DNA from: Pedobacter sp. D749
GTDB lineage: Bacteria; Bacteroidota; Bacteroidia; Sphingobacteriales; Sphingobacteriaceae
Assembly (NCBI RefSeq): GCF_019317285.1
Contig: NZ_CP079218.1
Coordinates: forward strand, 3,782,001 to 3,846,000
DNA: 64,000 bases
Direction: 5' to 3'
In this document: piece after piece, positions 10,484 to 18,413 of the stretch
How positions within the stretch are numbered: the stretch's first letter is position 1
Layout: each line of letters starts with the position of its first letter
Notes under the pieces: generated by a model
Databases searched by the model: none
Seen by the model: only the letters and a program-made list of their open reading frames with translations
Told to the model about the DNA's origin: nothing
Position numbers and translations under genes: made by a program

Positions 10484-10543
10484 ATAGATTTAAAAAAACT
10501 AAATATACCTAAAGCGTCCCGATACAAACGGGACGCTTTTTTT
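10471..10543 (+). promoter_or_regulatory. Transcription attenuator upstream of ilvE
   Basis: The terminator hairpin has 11-bp arms at 10511-10521 and 10529-10539, a 7-base loop and a seven-T tract. The competing antiterminator is GGGCAGCTTT (10471-10480, the last leader codons), which can pair with AAAGCGTCCC (10511-10520) in eight base pairs around a two-base internal mismatch. A ribosome stalled on the Leu codons at 10436-10456 would leave 10471-10480 free. A ribosome reaching the stop at 10481 would cover it and allow termination. The upstream segment AAAAGC (10390-10395) can pair with GCTTTT (10476-10481) as a possible protector hairpin. Confidence 0.75.
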
Positions 10544-10654
10544 AAATAACAAAACAGAGTATTATCAACCGTTCACGCAAATAGTCAAAATGGAAATGCT
10601 TATTTATCATGGCAAGCTCCATCTGATGGTTAAAAGAACAATAAGAATAAACAG

Positions 10655-11545
10655 ATGAAATACTATAATTCTAATACGATTATTTACCTTGACGGACAGT
10701 TTGAAAAGGCTGTAAATAGCAGCACTGACCTTTACGGACAGTCGCTACACTACGGCTATGCTGCTTTCGAGGGTATTAGAGCCTATAAAACGCATAACGG
10801 TAACCGCATTTTCAAAGCTGCTGCCCATTTCGACCGCTTAGAGCGTTCTTGCCAGTTGGCAAACATTCCTTTCCCATGGGATAAACAGGAATTAATTGCT
10901 GCAACCTATAAATTACTTCAGTTAAACAAACTGAAGGATGCTTATATCCGCCCCTTGGTATTTTGCCACCCAAACATGAAATTAAACGAGCCAAGCGGAG
11001 TCTCGATCTTAATATGTGCATGGGAATGGGATGCTTATTCAGGTAACAAATTGTTAAAATTAACCGTTTCTGATTACGAAAGGCCAAACCCGAAATCGAC
11101 TCCAATGGAAGCGAAATTGAGTGGAAACTATGTCAATTCTATTTTGGCAACTACAGCAGCAAACATTAAAGGTTACGATGAAGCTTTACTTTTAGATATG
11201 CATGGCTTTGTTGCAGAAGCCTCCGGAGCAAATATCTTTCTGGAAAAAGATGGAAAATTATATACCCCATCTGTAGGGAACATTTTACCAGGCATTACAC
11301 GTGCAACTGTAAAGGAACTATGTAATGTTTTGGATATAGAATGTACCGAGAAAAAACTAACCATAGAAGATCTTAAAAATGCAGACAGTGCTTTCTTATG
11401 TGGAACAGCAACGGAGATAGCTGGCATTGCCTCTATTGATGATATTGTTTATCGTCCATTATGGCGGGAATCTATTGGTTATACCATACAGCGTGCCTAT
11501 AAAAATCTGGTACTGGAAAAAGTGAATTATGAAGTAATCATTTAA
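10655..11545 (+). CDS. ilvE: Branched-chain amino acid aminotransferase
   Basis: This fold-type IV PLP enzyme performs the last step of Leu, Ile and Val synthesis and the first step of their breakdown. The 296-residue protein has the probable PLP lysine Lys154 in EAKLSGNYVNS. It also has GYDEALLLDMHGFVAEASGANIF after it (shown here in parts: DEALLLD, VAEASGANIF) and the phosphate-binding LCGTATEIAGI near residue 250. It is the first structural gene after the attenuator. D-amino acid transaminase is a less likely member of the same fold. Confidence 0.92.
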   Translation: MKYYNSNTIIYLDGQFEKAVNSSTDLYGQSLHYGYAAFEGIRAYKTHNGNRIFKAAAHFDRLERSCQLANIPFPWDKQELIAATYKLLQLNKLKDAYIRPLVFCHPNMKLNEPSGVSILICAWEWDAYSGNKLLKLTVSDYERPNPKSTPMEAKLSGNYVNSILATTAANIKGYDEALLLDMHGFVAEASGANIFLEKDGKLYTPSVGNILPGITRATVKELCNVLDIECTEKKLTIEDLKNADSAFLCGTATEIAGIASIDDIVYRPLWRESIGYTIQRAYKNLVLEKVNYEVII

Positions 11546-11662
11546 AATGGGTTGATAGTCTATAGTAAAATGGCTCATAGCAGATTAGCATACATGCTAT
11601 TAACCAAAAAACCATGAACTATAAGCTAAAAGAAATTGAAATAACAACGAGCAATTAAAGAA

Positions 11663-12241
11663 ATGACTGAAGAAATCAATCAAAATTATCCAAAAACCTA
11701 CCAGCAGATAAATTCGGCTACCAAGGCATTGGGTTTTGATATGGCATCAGACGTATTGACCTGCTCTTTGCTTAAAACACTTGCTGCAACAAAACCTTCA
11801 GGCAAATTTCTGGAGCTTGGTACCGGAACTGGTTTATCGACCTCGTGGATATTGGATGGCCTGGATGAACACAGTACTTTGACTTCGATCGATAATGATG
11901 CTAAATTTTTAGCGATTACGAAAGATTTTCTTAGCGGAGATGAACGCTTAACATTGGTTGAAACTGACGGAGCTGAGTGGATTGAAAAGAATAAAAACAA
12001 AAAATTCGATTACATATTTGCTGATACTTGGCATGGAAAATATTTGCTTTTAGACGAAGCAATTGCCATGCTCAACAAAGGTGGTTTTTATATAATCGAT
12101 GATATGTTACCTCAACAAAATTGGCCTGAAGGTCATCATGATAAAGCGATTAAATTGGTTAAAGATTTAGAATCGCGTGATGATTTGCATTTAACCAAGC
12201 AGGTTTGGGCTACAGGAATTGTAATTGGAGTAAAAAAATAG
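11663..12241 (+). CDS. Class I SAM-dependent methyltransferase, O-methyltransferase-like
   Basis: This 192-residue predicted SAM-dependent methyltransferase has unknown substrate. Motif I is GKFLELGTGTGLSTSW (near residue 48), an acidic residue follows in LTSIDNDAKF, and FDYIFADTWHGKYLLLDEA resembles the DxxK/Y segment of O-methyltransferases. It lies between ilvE and the second attenuator, 117 bp after ilvE on the same strand, so it is probably cotranscribed with ilvE. No branched-chain-related role is apparent. Confidence 0.75.
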   Translation: MTEEINQNYPKTYQQINSATKALGFDMASDVLTCSLLKTLAATKPSGKFLELGTGTGLSTSWILDGLDEHSTLTSIDNDAKFLAITKDFLSGDERLTLVETDGAEWIEKNKNKKFDYIFADTWHGKYLLLDEAIAMLNKGGFYIIDDMLPQQNWPEGHHDKAIKLVKDLESRDDLHLTKQVWATGIVIGVKK

Positions 12242-12297
12242 AGAGATACGTTAAAATAGTTCTTTGCATTTATAATAAGTTAGTATGTTTGTTAATC

Positions 12298-12375
12298 ATG
12301 AATTTAAGCACAAACATTATTAGCAACCTAATTATTGTCATTTCTCAAAAGAGAGGTGGAAATCGTTGCGTATAA
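12298..12375 (+). CDS. Ile-rich leader peptide upstream of ilvD
   Basis: This is a predicted 25-codon leader peptide. After two Ile codons at 12316-12321 comes the run NLIIVIS, in which CTA ATT ATT GTC ATT occupies 12328-12342, so five of the first seventeen codons are Ile. The peptide ends 19 bases before the terminator arm and 100 bases before ilvD. Short ORFs rich in the pathway's end product immediately before an intrinsic terminator are the hallmark of attenuation. A TATGTTTG (12284-12291) matching the -7 consensus lies so close upstream that an internal promoter would give an almost leaderless message. Confidence 0.68.
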   Translation: MNLSTNIISNLIIVISQKRGGNRCV

Positions 12376-12427
12376 TATAAAATATACCCTATCGAAACCG
12401 CCCCCAAAAAGAGGCGGTTTTTTTTTG
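12355..12427 (+). promoter_or_regulatory. Second attenuator, upstream of ilvD
   Basis: The terminator has arms AAACCGCC (12395-12402) and GGCGGTTT (12413-12420) followed by a long T run. GGTGG at 12355-12359, inside the leader ORF, can pair with CCGCC at 12398-12402 through four G-C pairs and one wobble, which would disrupt the terminator. A ribosome waiting on the Ile codons up to 12342 would leave this antiterminator strand exposed. The pairing is shorter than in the ilvE attenuator. Confidence 0.65.
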
Positions 12428-12474
12428 CCTCAAAAATATTATAACTAACAGAACCAGAATATACATTTTAAACA

Positions 12475-14157
12475 ATGAGCGAATTAAACAAGTACAGTAA
12501 AACATTTACACAAGATCCAACACAACCGGCTGCACAGGCAATGCTTTACGGAATCGGTTTAACCGATGCTGATATGGCTAAAGCACAGGTCGGTATTGCA
12601 AGTATGGGCTACGATGGTAACACCTGCAACATGCACTTAAACGACCTTGCAAAAGACGTCAAAGTTGGGGTCTGGAAAAATGATTTAGTCGGCTTGGTTT
12701 TTAACACTATTGGGGTAAGTGATGGGATGAGCAACGGTACAGATGGTATGCGTTACTCATTGGTTAGCCGTGACGTAATTGCTGATAGTATCGAAACCAT
12801 TTGCGGCGGACAATATTATGATGGCATTATCTCCATCCCTGGCTGTGATAAAAATATGCCGGGCGCCATCATGGCCATGGCACGTTTAGACCGTCCTTCG
12901 ATTATGGTTTATGGTGGTACAATTGCTCCAGGCCATTATAAAGGAGAAGAATTGAATATTGTTTCGGCATTCGAGGCATTAGGCCAAAAAATCTGTGGTA
13001 ACCTTTCAGAAGAAGATTATCAGGGCATTATTAAACACACTTGTCCTGGTGCCGGGGCATGTGGTGGTATGTATACCGCAAACACCATGGCATCAGCAAT
13101 TGAAGCCTTGGGTATGAGTTTACCTTATTCATCTTCAAATCCAGCCATAAGCCCGGAGAAAAAACAAGAATGTTTAGATGCCGGTAAATACATTAAGATT
13201 TTACTGGAGAAAGATATTAAACCATCAGATATCATGACGCGAAAAGCATTCGAAAATGCAATCCGTTCCATCATTATATTAGGTGGTAGTACCAATGCTG
13301 TTTTGCACTTTATCGCTATGGGTAAAGCCATTGGCATAGAAATTACGCAAGATGATTTTCAGAAAATGAGTGATGTAACTCCGGTACTTGCCGATTTTAA
13401 ACCTAGCGGAAAATATTTAATGCAGGATTTACACCAATATGGTGGTATCCCTGCTGTACTAAAATATTTATTAAATGAAGGCTTGTTGCATGGCGATTGC
13501 TTAACCGTAACCGGAAAAACGATGGCTGAGAATTTAGCTGATGTGAAATCGATTATGGATTATGATCAGAAAATTGTTCAAAAATTAAGCGAACCTATAA
13601 AAGCAACAGGTCACTTACAGATTCTCTACGGAAACCTTGCCGAAAAGGGTTCAGTAGCCAAAATCAGTGGAAAAGAAGGCGAAAAATTTGAAGGCCCTGC
13701 ACGTGTATTTGATGGTGAGCATGATTTGATCGCCGGAATTTCGAGTGGCCGTGTTCAACCTGGCGATGTTATCGTAATTAAGAACTCAGGTCCGGTAGGT
13801 GCACCTGGTATGCCAGAGATGTTAAAACCAACTTCAGCTATTATTGGTGCAGGTTTAGGTAAATCGGTTGCTCTAATTACCGATGGTCGCTTCTCCGGTG
13901 GCACACACGGTTTTGTGGTTGGTCACATTACACCTGAATCTTACAAAGGTGGTTTAATCGGTTTGGTTGAAGATGAAGATCGAATCTTAATTGATGCCGT
14001 AAACAACATCATCAGTTTACAGGTGAGCGAAGAAGTAATTGCCGAGCGCAGAAAAAACTACGTTCAGCCAGCATTAAAAGTAACAAAAGGTATTTTATAT
14101 AAATATGCTAAAACAGTTTCAGACGCAGCAAGTGGTTGCGTAACTGACGAATATTAA
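12475..14157 (+). CDS. ilvD: Dihydroxy-acid dehydratase
   Basis: This Fe-S enzyme converts 2,3-dihydroxy-isovalerate and its methylvalerate homologue to the 2-oxo acids of Val/Leu and Ile synthesis. The 560-residue protein has normal length. Candidate cluster cysteines lie in DGNTCNMHL, in [17 protein letters not shown] and in [14 protein letters not shown]. The C-terminal motif [18 protein letters not shown] carries the active-site serine region. It follows its own leader and terminator, so its expression could be set separately from ilvE. Confidence 0.97.
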   Translation: MSELNKYSKTFTQDPTQPAAQAMLYGIGLTDADMAKAQVGIASMGYDGNTCNMHLNDLAKDVKVGVWKNDLVGLVFNTIGVSDGMSNGTDGMRYSLVSRDVIADSIETICGGQYYDGIISIPGCDKNMPGAIMAMARLDRPSIMVYGGTIAPGHYKGEELNIVSAFEALGQKICGNLSEEDYQGIIKHTCPGAGACGGMYTANTMASAIEALGMSLPYSSSNPAISPEKKQECLDAGKYIKILLEKDIKPSDIMTRKAFENAIRSIIILGGSTNAVLHFIAMGKAIGIEITQDDFQKMSDVTPVLADFKPSGKYLMQDLHQYGGIPAVLKYLLNEGLLHGDCLTVTGKTMAENLADVKSIMDYDQKIVQKLSEPIKATGHLQILYGNLAEKGSVAKISGKEGEKFEGPARVFDGEHDLIAGISSGRVQPGDVIVIKNSGPVGAPGMPEMLKPTSAIIGAGLGKSVALITDGRFSGGTHGFVVGHITPESYKGGLIGLVEDEDRILIDAVNNIISLQVSEEVIAERRKNYVQPALKVTKGILYKYAKTVSDAASGCVTDEY

Positions 14158-14203
14158 AATCAAAAATCATCCCTGGATTAGTTGATTACTAAAAAAACAG
14201 ATT

Positions 14204-14794
14204 ATGCAAATAATTAAAAGTATTCAGAATAGGATTTATGAGATCCGGGGAGAAAGAGTAATGCTCGATTTTGATTTGGCATCACTTTACGAAGTCGAAA
14301 CTAGAGTATTAAACCAAGCAGTAAAACGAAATATAAAGCGTTTTCCTGAAGATTTTATGTTTCAGTTAACTTCTGCTGAGTTTGGGGAGATAAGACTTCA
14401 GATTGACGCAAGTAATCAAGGTACATCATCACAAATTGTGATGACAGGCAGCCCCAACTTGAAGTCACAAATTGTGACTTCAAGTTGGGGAGGTACCCGA
14501 AAATTGCCTTATGCCTTTACAGAGCAAGGTATCGCCATGTTAAGTGGTGTTGTAAACAGCGATAAAGCCATAAACATGAACATTGCCATTATGAGAGCCT
14601 TTGTTGATGTTCGGAAAATTTTACTGAAACAAAGTAACCTTAATGAACAGCTAACAGAAATTAAAGAACGGATTGGTGAACATGATGTTCAGCTCAACGA
14701 GCTTTATGATGCAATGGAAAATTTAATAGACGAGAAAATTGCTCAATTAAAATGGAACGACAGACAAAGAATTGGGTTTAAAATTAAAGAATAG
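14204..14794 (+). CDS. ORF6N domain-containing protein with in-frame palindromic insert
   Basis: This 196-residue protein has an N-terminal ORF6N domain (about 1-130), a family of phage and accessory DNA-binding proteins of unknown exact role. Its features are IRGERVMLDFDLASLYEV, NQAVKRNIKRFPEDFMFQLT and LPYAFTEQGIAMLSGV, and the C-terminus is charged and probably coiled-coil. Between FMFQLT and the SQIVTSSWGGTR segment the sequence carries about twenty extra residues encoded by two nested palindromes, giving SQIV twice. It stands between ilvD and ilvB with 46 and 21 bp gaps, reading in the same direction, so it is probably transcribed with them. The reading frame is intact despite the insert. 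Confidence 0.82.
   Translation: MQIIKSIQNRIYEIRGERVMLDFDLASLYEVETRVLNQAVKRNIKRFPEDFMFQLTSAEFGEIRLQIDASNQGTSSQIVMTGSPNLKSQIVTSSWGGTRKLPYAFTEQGIAMLSGVVNSDKAINMNIAIMRAFVDVRKILLKQSNLNEQLTEIKERIGEHDVQLNELYDAMENLIDEKIAQLKWNDRQRIGFKIKE
14426..14490. repeat. Two nested palindromes inside the ORF6N gene
   Basis: A 39-base palindrome (14452-14490) has perfect 19-base arms around a single A. A 19-base palindrome (14426-14444) has 9-base arms around a single A. Both share the core TCACAAATTGTGA. The pair is bounded by GGTAC on the left (14420) and GGTACC on the right (14492). All of it is in frame and translated; as RNA it would form strong hairpins between ilvD and ilvB. Confidence 0.9.
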
Positions 14795-14815
14795 TAGAAC
14801 CGCAAAAACATAACT

Positions 14816-16567
14816 ATGGAAACTGCACAAGATACAATACAACAAACCGAGGCAAAAGCAGAAACCTCAAAAACCTTATTCAAAGGAACAGGCTCGCAAG
14901 TTTTGTTGAATGGATTAATTGAAGAAGGTGTTACCACCATTTTCGGTTATCCTGGAGGAGCTATCATGCCTATTTATGATGCTCTTTATGATTATGCCGA
15001 TAAATTAGAACATATCTTAGTCCGCCATGAGCAAGGCGGTATCCATGCAGCTCAGGGTTTTGCCAGAGCAAGTGGCAAGGTTGGGGTTTGTTTCGCAACC
15101 AGCGGACCGGGCGCAACCAACCTGGTTACTGGTTTAGCAGATGCGCAAATAGACAGTACCCCATTGGTTTGTATTACCGGGCAGGTTTTCGCTCATCTAT
15201 TGGGAACGGATGCTTTCCAGGAAACGGATGTGATCAATATTACCACTCCGGTTACCAAATGGAACTATCAGGTTACCGATGCAAAAGAAATTCAGGAAGT
15301 GTTAGCCAAAGCTTTTTACATTGCTAAAAGTGGCAGACCTGGTCCTGTTTTAATCGACATTACCAAAAATGCGCAGTTACAATTGGAAGAATTTCCTGAA
15401 TATGTAAAATGCAATCACATCCGCAGTTACCGCCCGAAACCAAAAGTTAGGGTTGAATATATCGAACAAGCAGCCGAATTAATTAACTCCGCAAAAAAAC
15501 CTTTCATCCTTTTTGGACAAGGTGTTATTTTGGGTAAAGCTGAAGAAGAATTCAAAGCTTTTATCAATAAATCAGGAATTCCTGCTGCATGGACCATTAT
15601 GGGCGAAGGTGCTATCCCAACTTCACACCCCCTAAACGTAGGTATGTTGGGCATGCACGGCAATTACGGACCAAACGTGTTAACGAACGAATGTGATGTG
15701 CTAATTGCAATTGGTATGCGTTTCGACGACCGCGTAACTGGCCGTTTAGATAAATATGCCAAACAAGCCAAAGTAGTCCATTTGGATATCGACCCTGCTG
15801 AAATCGATAAAAATGTTAAAGCTGAAGTTGGTGTTTGGGGGGATTGTAAAGAAACTTTGCCACTATTAACCAATCTGGTTAACGAAAATAAACACGAAGA
15901 TTGGTTGGCGAAGTTTAGAGATTATAATCAACAGGAAATAGACCAAGTCATTACTCCAGAGCTTTATCCAACAAGTGATGAAATGACCATGGGCGAAGTA
16001 TTGCGCAACATAAACGAAATTTGCGGTGGCGATGCTGTTATCGTTACCGATGTTGGTCAGCACCAAATGGTAGCTTGTCGCTATGCTAAATTCAACAATA
16101 CACGCAGCAACATTACTTCTGGTGGCTTAGGAACAATGGGTTTTGGTTTACCGGCAGCAATTGGCGCTAAATATGGGGCTCCTGACAAAACTGTTATTGC
16201 CATTATTGGTGATGGTGGTTTCCAGATGACACCTCAGGAACTTGGTACCATTATGCAGTTTGGTGCAGCCATAAAAATTCTGATTCTGAACAACCGCTTT
16301 TTGGGTATGGTTCGCCAATGGCAACAATTATTTCATGATAAACGTTATTCTTTTGTTAATATCACCAGCCCTGACTTTGTTGCTTTAGCAAAATCGTATT
16401 ATATCGAAGCAAGCAAAGTTGATGAACGTACAAACTTAAGACAGGCATTAGAAACCATGATCAACCATGATGGCTCTTACCTATTAGAAGTAATGGTTGG
16501 TAGAGAAAACAACGTTTTCCCTATGGTTCCTCAAGGAATGAGTGTAAGCGAAATCAGATTGAAATAA
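14816..16567 (+). CDS. ilvB: Acetolactate synthase, large (catalytic) subunit
   Basis: This TPP-, FAD- and Mg-dependent enzyme forms acetolactate and acetohydroxybutyrate, the first common step of Val/Leu/Ile synthesis. The 583-residue protein starts with about 25 variable residues. The TPP-glutamate region is HILVRHEQGGIHAAQGFARA, followed by TSGPGATNLVTGLADA. The C-terminal TPP/Mg motif is IIGDGGFQMTPQELGT and then ILNNRFLGMVRQWQ. The regulatory subunit gene ilvN follows after a 130-bp gap holding a palindromic repeat. Confidence 0.97.
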   Translation: METAQDTIQQTEAKAETSKTLFKGTGSQVLLNGLIEEGVTTIFGYPGGAIMPIYDALYDYADKLEHILVRHEQGGIHAAQGFARASGKVGVCFATSGPGATNLVTGLADAQIDSTPLVCITGQVFAHLLGTDAFQETDVINITTPVTKWNYQVTDAKEIQEVLAKAFYIAKSGRPGPVLIDITKNAQLQLEEFPEYVKCNHIRSYRPKPKVRVEYIEQAAELINSAKKPFILFGQGVILGKAEEEFKAFINKSGIPAAWTIMGEGAIPTSHPLNVGMLGMHGNYGPNVLTNECDVLIAIGMRFDDRVTGRLDKYAKQAKVVHLDIDPAEIDKNVKAEVGVWGDCKETLPLLTNLVNENKHEDWLAKFRDYNQQEIDQVITPELYPTSDEMTMGEVLRNINEICGGDAVIVTDVGQHQMVACRYAKFNNTRSNITSGGLGTMGFGLPAAIGAKYGAPDKTVIAIIGDGGFQMTPQELGTIMQFGAAIKILILNNRFLGMVRQWQQLFHDKRYSFVNITSPDFVALAKSYYIEASKVDERTNLRQALETMINHDGSYLLEVMVGRENNVFPMVPQGMSVSEIRLK

Positions 16568-16592
16568 GCATAAAGGTAAAAGCTAGCGTAAT

Positions 16593-16676
16593 CGTCATCT
16601 CGACTGTAGCGTAGCGAAACGGAGAGATCTTTCTTTAACAACATTTAAAGATTTTTCCATAAGGTCGAAATGACGA
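16593..16676. repeat. REP-like element between ilvB and ilvN
   Basis: The ends CGTCATCTCGA and TCGAAATGACG are near-perfect inverted repeats. The interior contains GTAGCGTAGCGAAACGGAGAG and an AAATGTTG/CAACATTT-like stem. The element fills most of the gap within the ilvBN pair and would form a long hairpin in the transcript. Confidence 0.75.
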
Positions 16677-16697
16677 ATAGGTAAATAAGAAATTATC

Positions 16698-17336
16698 ATG
16701 AGTACTGAAAATACAATAGAGCACAAAATAGATAAGGCCGATTTAGACGGAAAACAGGAATATACCATTACGGTTTATGCTGAAAACCGCATTGGTTTAT
16801 TAAACAGGATTGCGATTATTTTCTCGAAAAGAAAAATCAATATCGAAAGTTTAAATAGTTCTGCATCGGAAATTGAAGGAATACACCGTTTCAATATCGT
16901 TATCCAGGAAGGTTACGAAGTAGTGAGAAAGCTGGCCCGCCAAATAGAAAAGCAGATCGAGGTATTAAAAGTTTACTTTAATACCAACGACGAAATTATC
17001 TGGCAAGAACTGGCACTTTACAAGGTTTCGACAGATGAAATTGCAGAAAAAGTAACTGTAGAGCGTTTATTACGTCAATACGGGGCAAGTGCAGTAGTAA
17101 TCCGTAAAGATTATACTGTTTTTGCAGTAACAGGCCACCGTGAAGAAACTGATGCTTTGGTAAAAGCCTTGGAACCTTACGAATTAATTGAATTTGTGAG
17201 ATCTGCAAGAGTGGCCATTATTAAAGATAGCGCCGGTTTCCACGAAAAACTTAAAGAATTTGAAGCTTTCGAACCAGGGGAAGAGTTGGTAGAAAATGAA
17301 TTTTTAGAAAAAGGAGAAAAGATTTTCACGATGTAG
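16698..17336 (+). CDS. ilvN: Acetolactate synthase, small (regulatory) subunit
   Basis: This subunit stimulates the catalytic subunit and confers feedback inhibition by valine. The ACT domain (about residues 20-100) has ENRIGLLNRIAIIFSKRKI and IEGIHRFNIVIQ. A second domain of the IlvH C-terminal type continues to about 190. At 212 residues it is longer than the E. coli small subunits because of N- and C-terminal extensions. The stop codon runs straight into an AAGGT/GAGGGT-type repeat. Confidence 0.92.
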   Translation: MSTENTIEHKIDKADLDGKQEYTITVYAENRIGLLNRIAIIFSKRKINIESLNSSASEIEGIHRFNIVIQEGYEVVRKLARQIEKQIEVLKVYFNTNDEIIWQELALYKVSTDEIAEKVTVERLLRQYGASAVVIRKDYTVFAVTGHREETDALVKALEPYELIEFVRSARVAIIKDSAGFHEKLKEFEAFEPGEELVENEFLEKGEKIFTM

Positions 17337-17433
17337 TATAAAGGTAGAGGGTAGAAAGGTGGAAGGTAAAAAGCATCATGCTTAATGATCAATAGAAAAC
17401 CTTGGTGCCCTTTGCGGTTAAAACAACTTTAAT

Positions 17434-17832
17434 ATGAAATGCAATAAAACCATACCGATTTTAAGAATATTCGATTACGATAAAGCAATCGAGTTTTATG
17501 TAAACTGGCTTGGATTTAAAATAGACTGGGAATACCCCTTGGAAAAGAATTCCCCGGTTTATATCCAGGTTTCATTGAACGGTCTTGAACTTCATTTAAG
17601 CGAACACCATGGAGATAGTGCCCCTGGTGCGCACGTTTATGTTGACTGTGTAGGTTTAAAGGAATTCCATAAAGAAATAACAGCAAAGAATTACAAATAT
17701 AATAGACCAGGCTTAGAGGAAACTTTTCATGGAACCTGGGCAGTAACCGTAAACGACCCGTTCTTTAACCAGATTACTTTTAACGAAGAGCGAAACGAAG
17801 CTGAAAATACAAAGATTAAAGAAAAAATATGA
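17434..17832 (+). CDS. Glyoxalase/bleomycin-resistance (VOC) superfamily protein
   Basis: This 132-residue VOC-fold protein has two beta-alpha-beta-beta-beta modules. The N-terminus ILRIFDYDKAIEFYVNWLGF and the later LHLSEHHGDSAPGAHVYVD resemble the group named glyoxalase superfamily protein, related to bleomycin-binding proteins. Substrate is unknown. Its stop codon overlaps the start of the DinB-like gene by four bases, so the two are translationally coupled. Neither belongs to the branched-chain pathway, although both sit between ilvN and ilvC. Confidence 0.8.
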   Translation: MKCNKTIPILRIFDYDKAIEFYVNWLGFKIDWEYPLEKNSPVYIQVSLNGLELHLSEHHGDSAPGAHVYVDCVGLKEFHKEITAKNYKYNRPGLEETFHGTWAVTVNDPFFNQITFNEERNEAENTKIKEKI

Positions 17833-18290
17833 ACGAAGTATTTGATTTCATAATAAACTCACGTAAGGCATTTATTAAGTTAATAGATGCCTTAACAATC
17901 GAAGAATTGAATAAAATTCCCGATGGTTATAACAATAACATCATCTGGAACTTTGGCCATATTGTAGTGAGTACGCAAACGCTTTGTTATGTTCGTACAG
18001 GTGTATTACAAGATGCTGCTTCGGTAAAATTTAACGAGTATTATAAAAAAGATACGAAGCCAGCTTACACCGTAACAGAAGAAGAAGTAGCAGAATTGAA
18101 AGCCATCGCACTGGAGAGCATTGAAAAAATAAAAGAAGATTATGCAAATGGAAAATTTTCAAGCATCGCTCCTTTTACAACTGCAACTTATGGCGTGCAA
18201 TTGAACAGCATAGAAGAGGTATTGATTACAACCATTGGTCATGATAACGTGCATTGCGGTTACGCATCGGCGCTGAAAAAGTATATGTAA
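17829..18290 (+). CDS. DinB-family four-helix-bundle protein
   Basis: This 153-residue protein resembles the DinB/YfiT-like superfamily, often metal-binding and linked to thiol-dependent transferase chemistry. Likely metal-site histidines are in WNFGHIVVSTQ (about residue 43) and in TIGHDNVHCGYAS near the C-terminus. It overlaps the VOC gene by four bases. No activity can be assigned. A similar VOC plus DinB pairing elsewhere would point to a shared small-molecule detoxification role. Confidence 0.75.
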   Translation: MNEVFDFIINSRKAFIKLIDALTIEELNKIPDGYNNNIIWNFGHIVVSTQTLCYVRTGVLQDAASVKFNEYYKKDTKPAYTVTEEEVAELKAIALESIEKIKEDYANGKFSSIAPFTTATYGVQLNSIEEVLITTIGHDNVHCGYASALKKYM

Positions 18291-18321
18291 AATGGAAGAT
18301 ATCAGATGGAAAATGGATAAA

Positions 18322-18370
18322 AAATCTGTGTAATCAAACCATCTGTGTAATCAACCCGAAGGAAAAAAAG
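18322..18370 (+). repeat. CTGTGTAATCAA module upstream of ilvC
   Basis: Two tandem copies, AATCTGTGTAATCAAACC and then CTGTGTAATCAACCCGAAGG, are followed by an A run. They end 44 bases before the ilvC start. The same module lies directly before the histidine kinase gene and before hemB. Confidence 0.7.
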
Positions 18371-18413
18371 AATATATAACCCGATAATTAAATAGAAATT
18401 AATAATAAAAACA

